From NCBI RefSeq assembly GCF_900100395.1, contig NZ_FNFB01000011.1, forward strand, positions 62,001 through 126,000: 64,000 nt of DNA, in the 5' to 3' direction. Positions 15,917 to 24,113 of the stretch are shown in pieces. The position numbers and the translations under genes were made by a program. The notes below the pieces were generated by a model. It searched no databases and was not told the origin of the DNA. It worked only from the letters and a program-made list of their open reading frames with translations. Each line of letters begins with the position of its first letter. The stretch's first letter is position 1. The DNA is from Nonomuraea maritima. GTDB lineage: Bacteria; Actinomycetota; Actinomycetes; Streptosporangiales; Streptosporangiaceae.

Positions 15917-16177
15917 TCATAAGCGGTTGACGAAGCGACTGGCGGCGCGGTGGCTCATGCCGGTTTCACCGCGTACGAGGAAGACGGCTTCCTGGATCTG
16001 GCCGTGGGACTTCAGCTCCCGGGCTTGATCAACAAGATCGACGCTGACGCCGGGGCTGTTACGTGGCCGGTGTGCGAGACGCACGGCGAGAACGATCAGC
16101 CAGATGGCGGCCGCGGTGAGGACGGCGGTGACAGCGACGACGCTCGGGCTGATCTGCAGGGCTGGCAGGGCGAGCAT
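15917..16177 (-). CDS. Small membrane-anchored protein with an L7/L12-like tail
   Basis: An 86-residue protein. Residues 9-34 form one transmembrane helix followed by basic residues, so the C-terminus should be cytoplasmic. Residues about 47-86 (ARELKSHGQIQEAVFLVRGE) resemble the helical C-terminal motif of ribosomal protein L7/L12, a short domain also seen in actinobacterial membrane-anchored small proteins. The start is ATG 16177 with GGGAAG upstream. Function unknown; it could be a membrane docking element. Confidence 0.55.
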   Translation of the reverse strand: MLALPALQISPSVVAVTAVLTAAAIWLIVLAVRLAHRPRNSPGVSVDLVDQARELKSHGQIQEAVFLVRGETGMSHRAASRFVNRL

Positions 16178-16632
16178 GCGGGCCGTCTTCCCGCGTTCGT
16201 ACGGTTTATGCGAGCCGTCGATCGTTGCTCGATAATGAACATTATGTCAAGTAAGCATCGTCAGCCTCTCCCCACGAGGAGGATCACCTGACTCGGGAAT
16301 CCCCCGTCGTCAGCGTCCTTGCACGGCACGGCTCGGCGCCACGGGTCACCTTCTCGGCCTGGGCAAGCACATCGGCGGCGACGGCTGCGCGGTGCGTACG
16401 TTCGAGGCACCGCTTCCCGGTCGCCGGCGAGCCGGAGTTCGGTGACGAGCCGCTCAATGCCGGTGCGCGCGGCCTTGGCTCGCTCGGCCGTCGTGCGTGA
16501 GGGGTCGGTGTCTTACACGGTGCGGTCCGCCAAGGTTCTCGGAGCCTGCTCCCCTGCCGCCCGGGCGGCCTCGCGCCGGTGAAGCTGCCGTGCGGTCGCA
16601 CCTGCTGTCGGTGATCGGCTGGTACCTACCTG
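16178..16632. other. Gap with a possible degraded frame on the minus strand
   Basis: No intact gene. On the minus strand (about 16300-16500) a helix-rich peptide (containing TAERAKAARTGIERLVTEL) continues in a second frame (AAVAADVLAQAEKVTRG), which suggests a frameshifted remnant. The family is not recognised. Confidence 0.3.
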
Positions 16633-18672
16633 TTACTTTCCGGGCAGTCGGACGGCGATCATGGCGATGTCGTCCTGGCATGTCGTGGTCAGCCCGGTGA
16701 GCAGGTTGTCGCAGAAGTCGTCGAGGGCTGCGTGGGCCAGGGACGCGCCCCTGCGGCGCAGCCGTTCCAGTCCGTTGTCGAGGTGTTCGCCCGGCACTTC
16801 GATCAGGCCGTCGGTGTAGAGGAGCAGCGTGCTGTGCGGTGGCAGCGTCGTGACGGCGCTGGTGCGTGGCAGGTCGGAACCCACGCCCAGGAGGGGGTTG
16901 ACGGCATCGGGGAGGTAGTGGGCCTCCCCCTCGTCGGTCACGAGCAGGGGTGGCGGGTGTCCGGCCACTGAGTAGCTGAGCGTCCAGTCAGCGTCGTCTG
17001 GGTGATGCAGACGGGCGAGGATGCAGGTCGCCGTCCACTCCGGGTGGAGCGATTCGGCGGCGACGTTCAGTCGGCGGAGGATCTCCCCTGGGGATTCGTC
17101 ACGGTCCATGGCCAGCCCTCTGAGCATGTTGCGCAGCTGGCTCATGGCAACCGCTGCGGTGAGGTCGTGCCCGGCGACGTCGCCGATGGTCAGGAGGGTG
17201 GAGCCGCACGGCGAGACGAAGGAGTCGTACCAGTCGCCACCGATCTCCACCGCGGTGGCGCATGGCTGGTAACGGGTGGTGATCTCGAGTCCTGGTACGT
17301 GTGGCGGGTCCGGGAGGAGGCAGTGCTGCAGCGCCAGGGCGATGCGCTGGGTGCGTTGGAACCGCATGGCGTTGCTGAGATGGGTGTGCGTGTGGTCGAG
17401 CATGCGGTGCAGTAGGTCGACGTCGGCCGCGCGGAGTGGTTCACGGTCTTGGCAGACGACGGCGGCCACTACTGCTGCCACCGTGCCGTCCACGACTACT
17501 GGCAGCAGGGTCAGGCTGTTGACCTGGGCGGCGGTCCACCAGTGCCTGACGTCGTCCGCGACGCCTGACGGGGATTCGCCCTTGCGGAAGTTCCAGTGGA
17601 TCGGTCGGCGGGTTGTGACGGTTCGGACGAAGTGGGGGTCGGAGGTGAACGTGGCTCGGCCTGTGGGTGGTGGGGCGACTCGGGTCCGTGCGATGGAGAT
17701 GAGGAGTTCGGCGGCCGAGGGTGGGGGTTTGGACGGGTTGTGTGTCTCCGGTAGTACGTAGATGCCGCATCCGTCTGCCAAGGTGGAGACGATCACTTCG
17801 GCGAGCGCGTGCAGTACCTCTTGGGGGCCTGCGAGGTCCTTGGTCGCTGTGGCGGCCTGGTGGAGTAGCTTCCTGCGTCGTTCCTCCTGCCAGTCTTGCT
17901 CGATGTCGGTGATGGTGCCGACCCATTCGAGTGTCTGGCCGTCCTCGATGATGGGTACGGCGCGACTGCGGACATGCCGGTAGGTGCCTTCGTGTGTTTT
18001 GAGGCGGAAGGTGTGGTCCCAGCGGTTGGTTTGGCTGTTCACCGCTTCGAGCCATGTTGTCTTGGTTTGGTCGCGGTCGTCGGGGTGTACGGTGTTCAGC
18101 CAGCCGTCGCCGCGGTACTCCTCCCAGGCCAGGCCGGTGTACCTCTCCCAGTCGTGGCACGGCTCCTTGGGCTTTCCTTGCGGGTCGGCTGTCCAGATCG
18201 CTTGTGCTTCCAGTCGGGCCAGGTTCTGGTAGCGCTGCAGGGTGGTGCGTCGCTCTTGGCGGAGGTGCTCCATTGCCCTGGTGATGTGTGTCTGTTCGGT
18301 GACGTCCGCGGTCATGATCAGCAGGCCGGGCTCGCCGTTCTCGAGTGTGACTTTCGAGATGCCGACCGAGACGTAACGTGTTGCTTGCGAGGGGTCTGGT
18401 TCTCCGAGGTCGACGGGGATTTTTTCCAGGCTTGTGGCTTTACCTGTTTCCAGGACCTGGTCGAGTTGCGCGAAGAGGTTTGTCTGGTGGAGGTCGCCGA
18501 ACGCCTCGCGGGCGGGCACGCCGAGCTGACGCTCGCCGACGATCTTCTTGTAGGCCTGGTTCATGTAGATGAGCCGGTGGGTGGAGCCGCTGGTCACGGC
18601 CACGCCTACTGGGTCGGGGTCGAAGATGTCGAGGGCTGCGCCGGCCAACGTTGGGGCGTTGGTGTACCTCAT
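16633..18672 (-). CDS. PAS-PAS-GAF-SpoIIE serine phosphatase
   Basis: A 679-residue signalling phosphatase. The order is PAS 1 (about 10-125), PAS 2 (about 140-255, with HPDDRD), GAF (about 265-425) and a PP2C/SpoIIE domain (about 450-679) with the metal-binding signatures EIGGDWYD, IGDVAGHD and DDIAM. Such proteins dephosphorylate anti-anti-sigma factors in actinobacterial stress partner-switching. ATG 18672 is preferred over an upstream start at 18879 because the added segment is basic and non-domain-like. There is no transmembrane segment, so the sensing is cytoplasmic. No partner anti-sigma or antagonist gene is adjacent. Confidence 0.9.
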   Translation of the reverse strand: MRYTNAPTLAGAALDIFDPDPVGVAVTSGSTHRLIYMNQAYKKIVGERQLGVPAREAFGDLHQTNLFAQLDQVLETGKATSLEKIPVDLGEPDPSQATRYVSVGISKVTLENGEPGLLIMTADVTEQTHITRAMEHLRQERRTTLQRYQNLARLEAQAIWTADPQGKPKEPCHDWERYTGLAWEEYRGDGWLNTVHPDDRDQTKTTWLEAVNSQTNRWDHTFRLKTHEGTYRHVRSRAVPIIEDGQTLEWVGTITDIEQDWQEERRRKLLHQAATATKDLAGPQEVLHALAEVIVSTLADGCGIYVLPETHNPSKPPPSAAELLISIARTRVAPPPTGRATFTSDPHFVRTVTTRRPIHWNFRKGESPSGVADDVRHWWTAAQVNSLTLLPVVVDGTVAAVVAAVVCQDREPLRAADVDLLHRMLDHTHTHLSNAMRFQRTQRIALALQHCLLPDPPHVPGLEITTRYQPCATAVEIGGDWYDSFVSPCGSTLLTIGDVAGHDLTAAVAMSQLRNMLRGLAMDRDESPGEILRRLNVAAESLHPEWTATCILARLHHPDDADWTLSYSVAGHPPPLLVTDEGEAHYLPDAVNPLLGVGSDLPRTSAVTTLPPHSTLLLYTDGLIEVPGEHLDNGLERLRRRGASLAHAALDDFCDNLLTGLTTTCQDDIAMIAVRLPGK

Positions 18673-19000
18673 GGTCTCGTCTCTGTTTGCGCCTTTGGCG
18701 AGAAAGCTAAAGGTGCGGGCGACGTACGCGGTAGGTGAAATTCGCACTCTTTGTACGGAGATTGCGGAGGATCTCCGAACGTTATGTGTCGAATCCGTCG
18801 CGGCGCCGATTAGGCCGCTCTTCGTCAGAGTCGCGAGGTTGGGCTGGCCGTGGGCGGCCCCGGGGAGGCGCGCGGACAACTGCCGGCCCTCTCCCCCGCG
18901 GGTTGACGGTCGGGTTGACCTTCGGTTGATTTGGTGGGCCTGTTGGGGTGTGACGTTTTAGGGTGGGTGCTTCTGCTATTGCACCGCGAGAGGAGCTTCC
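18673..19000. other. Intergenic region between divergent genes
   Basis: About 330 bases between the phosphatase and the small zinc-ribbon protein. It presumably holds both promoters. No clear repeats or open reading frame with support were seen. Confidence 0.4.
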
Positions 19001-19228
19001 GTGGGGAACGAGTCGGTGCTGTGCCCGGTGTGTCGGGGGGTTTTGCCCGCGTCCGGTAAGGGATCGTACACGGCTGTTCGGGGTCGGTTGATCGTGTCGA
19101 ACGGTTACTGTGCGGGTGGTTGCGCCGAGGTGGTGGAGCAGCCGGTGGTGGATGAGTCTCAGGTGCGTACGCAGGAGATGGCGCGTACGCGTCCGGTGGA
19201 GGCGCTGGGCGTGGTGGTCGCGCGCTGA
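19001..19228 (+). CDS. Small zinc-ribbon protein
   Basis: A 75-residue protein starting at GTG 19001 with AGGAG five bases upstream. Four cysteines in two pairs (Cys8/Cys11 in CPVCRG and Cys37/Cys41 in CAGGC) suggest one structural zinc site. The remainder is charged and flexible. Small zinc-ribbon proteins of this size are frequent in actinomycetes and may bind nucleic acid or a partner. No family is recognised. Confidence 0.6.
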   Translation: MGNESVLCPVCRGVLPASGKGSYTAVRGRLIVSNGYCAGGCAEVVEQPVVDESQVRTQEMARTRPVEALGVVVAR

Positions 19229-19232
19229 GGGG

Positions 19233-19607
19233 TCAGTGGTGGCCGTCGGTGGTGTGCCAGTAGTCGCGGGTGTGGGTGGCCAAGCCGTCGGGGTCGAAGC
19301 GGGCGAAGACGCAGCCGGCGATGGTGATGGGTTTGCCGTTGTCGTGGGCGTGGACGCGGAATTCGATGGCTGCGTGGTCGCCGTCGACGATGGGGTTGGC
19401 GAAGGTGACGTGGGGGTCGGTTTCGTCGGTGAATGACCAGCGGATGTAGTCGGCGATGGCCTGTTTGCCCTGGTGTGGTGGGCGGAAGGGCATGCTGGTG
19501 TGGGTGGCGTCGTCGTGGTAGAGGGCGATGATGGCGTGGGTGTCGTGGTGGGTCCAGCCGTGTTGCCAGGTGTCGGCGAAGCGTTGGGCGGCGTGGCGGG
19601 TGTCCAT
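19233..19607 (-). CDS. SnoaL-like / NTF2-fold protein
   Basis: A 124-residue cone-shaped alpha+beta barrel protein of the SnoaL/nuclear transport factor 2 superfamily, recognised from the N-terminal helix FADTWQHGWTHHD, the ALYHDDATH strand and the FEFR/VFARFD strand pattern. Members act as small isomerases, cyclases or ligand-binding proteins. It is the last of four closely spaced minus-strand genes (SMR, GNAT, DUF952, this one). The coding strand is extremely C- and H-codon rich. Confidence 0.8.
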   Translation of the reverse strand: MDTRHAAQRFADTWQHGWTHHDTHAIIALYHDDATHTSMPFRPPHQGKQAIADYIRWSFTDETDPHVTFANPIVDGDHAAIEFRVHAHDNGKPITIAGCVFARFDPDGLATHTRDYWHTTDGHH

Positions 19608-19618
19608 GGCGGCCCTGT

Positions 19619-19915
19619 TCAGGGTGTGTAGGGGTGTACGGCGGTGACCGCGCTGGTGGGCAGGGGTCCGTACAGGTGGGGGTAGCCGTTCTCGATGCGG
19701 ATGTCGAGGTGGGTGGGGTCGATGTCGAGGACGAGCAGTGGTTCGGTGAGGTGGGCGTAGAAGGCGTTGTGGACGGCGCGTAGCTGGGTGTGGTCGGCGC
19801 TGCAGTGGATGAAGCCTTCTTCGTCGAGGGTGCGGCCGAGGGTGGAGATGCGGTACTCCCCCGCGTGCTGGGCGGCTTCCCAGTCGGTTCGCAGGGCGAG
19901 GTGGTGGATGGTCAT
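19619..19915 (-). CDS. DUF952 domain protein
   Basis: A 98-residue protein of the DUF952 (glutathione S-transferase-related) family, with the typical FIHCSADHTQL and NGYPHLYGPL segments. Members are cytoplasmic and uncharacterised. The start ATG 19915 overlaps the stop of the GNAT gene by four bases (ATGA), so the two are translationally coupled. An alternative start three codons upstream (MDPM) is less likely. Confidence 0.85.
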   Translation of the reverse strand: MTIHHLALRTDWEAAQHAGEYRISTLGRTLDEEGFIHCSADHTQLRAVHNAFYAHLTEPLLVLDIDPTHLDIRIENGYPHLYGPLPTSAVTAVHPYTP

Positions 19916-20466
19916 GGGGTCCATTCGGTGGCGAGGATGGCGTAGATGGTTTCGCTGGTCCATTCGCCTTTGACGTACTCGTTGTCGATGAGGGTGGCTT
20001 CGCGGCGCATGTGGAGTTTTTCCAGGACGCGGGCGGAGGCGGTGTTGCGGGCGTCGAGGCGGCCGGCGATGCGGTGCAGGCCGAGGCCGTTGAAGCCGAG
20101 TTCGAGGAGGGGGCGGGCGGCTTCGGTGGCGTAGCCGTGTCCGTGGTGGGCGGGGTTGAGGACGTAGCCGATCTCGCCTTGGCGGTGTTGTTTGCTGGTC
20201 CAGATGAGCAGGCAGTTGCCGATCAGTTCGCCGGTGTCGCGCAGGGTGATGGCGAGGTCGATGGCGTCGCCTTCGTCGTGGATGGCGGTGCGGTTGATCT
20301 TGTTGTCGAGGATGGTTCGGGTGGCGTCGCGGTCGCATGCTTCCCAGTAGAGGTAGCGGACGACGTCGGGGTCGGAGTAGTAGGCGTGGAGGGCGTCGAG
20401 GTCGGCGTGGGTGAAGGGGCGCAGGGCCAGGCGGGGTGTGGTGATGGGGTAGTCGGGTTTGAGCAC
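19912..20466 (-). CDS. GNAT-family N-acetyltransferase (RimJ-like)
   Basis: A 184-residue acetyltransferase. LKPDYPITTPRLALRPF is the usual N-terminal strand of the RimJ/RimL group, and NPAHHGHGYATEAAR is the acetyl-CoA pyrophosphate-binding loop. GTG 20466 is chosen because the protein homology begins there; no ribosome binding site precedes it. Instead a -10/-35 pair places the transcript start almost on the codon, suggesting a leaderless mRNA. The substrate (protein N-terminus, antibiotic or small amine) is unknown. Confidence 0.85.
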   Translation of the reverse strand: MLKPDYPITTPRLALRPFTHADLDALHAYYSDPDVVRYLYWEACDRDATRTILDNKINRTAIHDEGDAIDLAITLRDTGELIGNCLLIWTSKQHRQGEIGYVLNPAHHGHGYATEAARPLLELGFNGLGLHRIAGRLDARNTASARVLEKLHMRREATLIDNEYVKGEWTSETIYAILATEWTP

Positions 20467-20472
20467 GGGGGC

Positions 20473-20502
20473 AGTGTAGGGAGGGGTTTGGTGGGGCGGC
20501 AA
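20473..20502 (-). promoter_or_regulatory. Candidate leaderless promoter of the GNAT gene
   Basis: On the minus strand, TTGCCG (20502-20497), an 18-bp spacer and TACACT (20478-20473) end six bases before GTG 20466. The absence of any purine-rich ribosome binding site supports leaderless translation. Confidence 0.4.
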
Positions 20503-20518
20503 CGGTTTTGGGCGCGGG

Positions 20519-20842
20519 TCAGTGGGCGCCGGCGAGGTTGAGGATGACGACGCCGATGATGATGAGGAGGATGCCGCCGATCTTGAGTGGGGTGAGGGTT
20601 TCGCCGAGGAAGAGGGCTCCGATGAGGGCGATGGCGGCGGTGCCTGCTCCTGCCCAGATGGCGTAGGCGGTGCCGACGTCGAGGTGGAGTTTGAGTACGC
20701 GGGCCAGGAGGATGAAGGAGGTGATGTAGCCGGCGGCGACGACGGCGCTCCAGCCGAGGTGGGTGAAGCCGTTGCTGAGTTTGAGTGCTGAGGTGGCGAG
20801 CACTTCGCTGGCGATGGCGAGGGCGAGCAGGAGCCAGGGCAT
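20519..20842 (-). CDS. Small multidrug resistance (SMR) transporter
   Basis: A 107-residue, four-helix membrane protein. Glu13 in the first helix (ALAIASEVLATSALK) is the proton/substrate-coupling acid equivalent to EmrE Glu14. The YAIWAGAGTA and GVVILNL segments match the family. The SMR fold works as an antiparallel dimer exchanging protons for cationic compounds or guanidinium. It is the first of four minus-strand genes. Many actinobacterial SMRs act as pairs, but no second copy is adjacent. Confidence 0.93.
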   Translation of the reverse strand: MPWLLLALAIASEVLATSALKLSNGFTHLGWSAVVAAGYITSFILLARVLKLHLDVGTAYAIWAGAGTAAIALIGALFLGETLTPLKIGGILLIIIGVVILNLAGAH

Positions 20843-20933
20843 CGGGGTTCTTCCGGTAGTGGTACGGATGGCCTGACTTTAGAGGGGGTGCGGGCGTGCC
20901 GGGTGTGGGGGTTCCGCTTGAAATGGAAGTCGA

Positions 20934-21908
20934 ATGCGTGTTCCACTGTGGGGTGTGGGTTGGGACGCGCTGGAGCTGGTCGAGGGGGTCGACGAGCGGC
21001 CGCTGATCGAGCGGCGTGCGGTGCTGCGTGGCGGTTTCTACGAGATGCAGGCTCGTACGGTGATCGAGCGGGTGCCGGTGGAGGTGGGGATCGCGCAGCG
21101 GTGGGGGGTTTCGCCGTATCGCGGGTGTGTTCATGCGTGTCGTGGGTGTGGTGCTCGGGCGGGGCATCTGCGGTTGGGGCTTGATGCGGGGCGTGACTTC
21201 GACACGCGGGTCGTGGTGCGGCCGAACGTGGTGGAGCGGTTGCGGGTGGAGCTGGCTCGTTGGGAGGGCGGCGAGCTGGCGGTCGGGGTCGGTGGTGACT
21301 GTTATCAGGCGGCGGAGTCGACGTACCGGTTGATGCCTGGGGTGATGGGGGCGTTGGCGGGCGCGGGGGTGCCGTTCACGGTGTACACGCGCAGTGCGTT
21401 GGTGGCGCGGGATGCGGCGTTGCTGGTTCGGGCGGGGGCGCGGGTTGCGGTGTCGATCGCGTTCGTGGACGAGCGGATCCGGCGGGTGGTCGAGCCGGGG
21501 GCGCCGTCGGCGCAGGCGCGGTTGGAGTTGGTGTCGGCGCTGGTGGAGGCCGGGGTGGAGTGCCGGGTGCTGATGGCGCCGGTGTTGCCGTTGCTGAGTG
21601 ATGCGGCTGATCAGTTGGCGGCGACGGTGCGGCGGATCGCGGCGGTGGGGGCGCGGGCGGTGGAGCCGGTGGTGTTGCGGCTGCCGCGGGCGACGCGGGC
21701 GTGGTACGTGGAGTGGCTGGCGCGGGCGCATCCGCAGTTGGTGCCGCGTTATGAGGAGTTGTACGACGGGGTGGGGTTGCCGTCGCGGGATTATGAGCGG
21801 CGGATCGTGGAGCAGATCGAGCAGTTGTGCCGGGTGTACGGGATGGCGTGCGGGGCGCCGGAGCCGGCGCGGGTGCGGCCTCGGGTGGCGCAGTTGTCGT
21901 TGGTGTGA
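20934..21908 (+). CDS. Radical SAM protein, Rv2578c/spore photoproduct lyase-like
   Basis: A 324-residue radical SAM enzyme with the cluster motif CX3CX2C complete (Cys65, Cys69, Cys72 in YRGCVHACRGC). The usual aromatic before the third cysteine is replaced by Gly in RGC. The family (COG1533, Rv2578c-like) is widespread in actinobacteria; the relation to spore photoproduct lyase suggests a DNA or nucleotide role, but this is unproven. Unlike most neighbours, its codons end mostly in G rather than C, following the strand-wide G bias here. Confidence 0.85.
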   Translation: MRVPLWGVGWDALELVEGVDERPLIERRAVLRGGFYEMQARTVIERVPVEVGIAQRWGVSPYRGCVHACRGCGARAGHLRLGLDAGRDFDTRVVVRPNVVERLRVELARWEGGELAVGVGGDCYQAAESTYRLMPGVMGALAGAGVPFTVYTRSALVARDAALLVRAGARVAVSIAFVDERIRRVVEPGAPSAQARLELVSALVEAGVECRVLMAPVLPLLSDAADQLAATVRRIAAVGARAVEPVVLRLPRATRAWYVEWLARAHPQLVPRYEELYDGVGLPSRDYERRIVEQIEQLCRVYGMACGAPEPARVRPRVAQLSLV

Positions 21909-21949
21909 GGCGCGGGTGTGCGGCCTCTCCCCCGTTGGTTACCAGCGGC

Positions 21950-22230
21950 TGCGCTACTTCCCCGACTTGGACTCGCCGCGCTCATCGTGCACGTGCAGCT
22001 GCACCCCCTGGTGAAACCGGCATCGACGAACGCCTGCATGGCCTTCAGCAGCTCCGGGCGCTCCTCCCTGGCAGCGGCCTTCGGCTCGGTCGCGCTGCTG
22101 TCCGCGCTGCTGGCCGCGCTGCTGGCCCGGGGGTGGCCGTCCCGGCCGGCAGTGCGGCGGCCAGCGCTGTGATGGCTACGCGCCGCAGGGCTTGATCGTG
22201 GGTGGCGGTTGGGTTCTCATGGTTCCTCGT
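21950..22230 (-). pseudogene. Relic of a serine hydrolase N-terminus
   Basis: Minus-strand fragments in different frames read as a signal-peptide-like segment (AITALAAALPAG) and then ELLKAMQAFVDAGFT followed, after a frame change, by GVQLHVHDERGES. These align with ELQKVIQEIVESGFT-GVSLRVHDKRGEW in the intact gene at 22364-23890. At least two frameshifts and a stop end the frame. It is the decayed copy of a serine beta-lactamase-fold hydrolase lying directly next to an intact paralogue. Confidence 0.6.
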
Positions 22231-22363
22231 CTTCAATATCGTGCTCAGGGCGAACCGTTCGCCGGGCACTGCGGGGGTGGGCAGGCCGGGTGCCGGTAGG
22301 CGGCCGTGTGCTCGTCGGCTCGCCTGCCGGCATGTCCCTGGCGTGTTTGGTGCTCAGGTCTGG

Positions 22364-23890
22364 CTACTGAGCCGGTCCGGTCTGCTCGTTGCCGAAGACT
22401 TCCGCGACGAGGCGCTGGGTCGCCTGCTGGAAGGCCGCTCCCAGGGACATGGCGGGGTCGTCGACGTAGTTGAGCGCGGCGGTCAGGGTCTTGCTGCCGT
22501 CAGGGGTGCTGTACAGGAGCGCGGCGTGACCGGCCATGCCGCCGTTGTGGGTGATGACGGTGCCGCCGCCGGGCGCCTCCTGCACGAACACGCCCAGGCC
22601 GTAGCCGGCCTTGGCCTCCGGGGTGCACATCTCGGCCAGCAGCTCGGCCGGTAGCAGCTTGCCGCCCAGCAGGGCGGAGATGAACGTGTGCAGGTCACGG
22701 GTGGTGGAGATCATGTCTCCGCCGCTGGAGATCCAGGACGGGTTGTGCCGAGTGACATCGACTGTCTGGGTCTGACCGTCCTCGTCGTAGCGGTAGTAGG
22801 CGTGCGCGTGCGGCTCGGGGATGTCCGTCTCGTCGGCCGGCTGGACGGTGCCGGTCAGACCGAGCGGCCCCAGGATCAGCCGGTGCATCTCCTCGGCGAC
22901 CGGGCGGCCGGTGACCTTCTCGATCAGCAGGCGGGCCAGCACGTAGTTGGTGTTGGCGTAGCTCCAGTCGGTGCCGGGCTCGAACCGGGCCGGCTTGGAC
23001 AGCGCCAGCCGGACCAGCTCTTCGGGCCGGTAGGTGTGGAAGCGGTTGTCCACCCAGTCCTTGCCCGCGGGGGTGGCGGGGATTCCCGGCGCGAACGTGC
23101 CGTCGGGGTCGAAGTCGCCGGTGAAGTTGAAGATTCCGCTGGTGTGCTGCAGCAGCATCCGCACGGTGATGCGCCGGTCCAGCCCGAACTCGGGCAGGTA
23201 GTCGTCCACGGAGGAGTCCAGGGCGATCCGGCCCTCGGCGACGAGTTGCAGCACCACGGTGGCGGTGAAGGTCTTGGTGTTGCTGCCGATCCGCACATGC
23301 CCGTCAACCGGAGGCTCGGTGTTCTGGCCCAGCTCGGCCACTCCGGCGCTGCTGGCCCACTCACCCCGCTTGTCGTGCACTCGCAGCGACACTCCGGTGA
23401 AACCGGACTCGACGATCTCCTGGATGACCTTCTGCAGTTCCGGGCGATCCTGGGCGGCAGTGTCCGTCGGCACGCTCCTGCTGCCGGAGGTGGCTGAGGC
23501 GGCGTCGAGGGCTTCGGTGATCTTGCGAGCCATCTCCGTCATGGCGGGGCCGGCTTCGCCCCTGGTGGTTGCCTCGACGGCGATCAGGACGGTGCGGCGG
23601 AAATCGCCGGCCTCGGCCGGATCCTGCTGCTTGAGCAGGGTCATGGCCGCTGTCAGGGCCGGCAGCACCTGGTCGGCGAGGTCGGCCACGGTCTTGCCGT
23701 ACTTCACGCCCTTGGGCGCCTTGGCGAGCACATGACCGATGTGGCCGGTCGCCGATGTCAGGGCGACAGATCCTTCGGTGGCGGCCCGGTGCGCCGAGCC
23801 GGCGGCACCAGCCGCGGACATCAGCGACACGGCGCCCCACGCGGCGGTCTGCAGGGTGAGCCGGTCCTGCTCGGTAAGGGTGAGGGACAT
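22364..23890 (-). CDS. Serine hydrolase (class C beta-lactamase/DD-peptidase fold) with fused N-terminal domain
   Basis: A 508-residue protein. Residues about 150-508 are a penicillin-binding/beta-lactamase fold: SNTK (Ser203, Lys206), YAN (Tyr311-Asn313) and a C-terminal HNGG box in place of KTG. Residues 1-130 are an all-helical domain (MSLTLTEQDRLTLQTAAWGA) of a type I recall as a stand-alone small actinobacterial protein. There is no signal peptide ahead of it, so the enzyme may be cytoplasmic: an esterase or peptidase rather than a wall enzyme. ATG 23890 has AAGGAA upstream. A decayed paralogue lies just downstream. Confidence 0.88.
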   Translation of the reverse strand: MSLTLTEQDRLTLQTAAWGAVSLMSAAGAAGSAHRAATEGSVALTSATGHIGHVLAKAPKGVKYGKTVADLADQVLPALTAAMTLLKQQDPAEAGDFRRTVLIAVEATTRGEAGPAMTEMARKITEALDAASATSGSRSVPTDTAAQDRPELQKVIQEIVESGFTGVSLRVHDKRGEWASSAGVAELGQNTEPPVDGHVRIGSNTKTFTATVVLQLVAEGRIALDSSVDDYLPEFGLDRRITVRMLLQHTSGIFNFTGDFDPDGTFAPGIPATPAGKDWVDNRFHTYRPEELVRLALSKPARFEPGTDWSYANTNYVLARLLIEKVTGRPVAEEMHRLILGPLGLTGTVQPADETDIPEPHAHAYYRYDEDGQTQTVDVTRHNPSWISSGGDMISTTRDLHTFISALLGGKLLPAELLAEMCTPEAKAGYGLGVFVQEAPGGGTVITHNGGMAGHAALLYSTPDGSKTLTAALNYVDDPAMSLGAAFQQATQRLVAEVFGNEQTGPAQ

Positions 23891-24113
23891 GGTGACGTAT
23901 TCCTTATAAAGGTGAATTTTCACATGAACGGACACATGATGGAAGGGTGTGCTGATGGCTAGCGGGGTCTGGATCCGAAGGGAGACCGCCCGGTTGCCGT
24001 CCTGGCGTCGCCGCTGACATGGCAGCGTCTGGCCGGCGGTAAGCACGATGGCTGTCCGCGCCGTGGGTGAGCGCGTGCACGCCGGTGGGGACCGGGGCTT
24101 CGGTTGCCGCCGG

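Noticed and set aside
16284-16601. 105-codon minus-strand frame
   Set aside because: Its two halves look like coding sequence only when frames are switched; treated as an unidentified degraded remnant rather than a gene.
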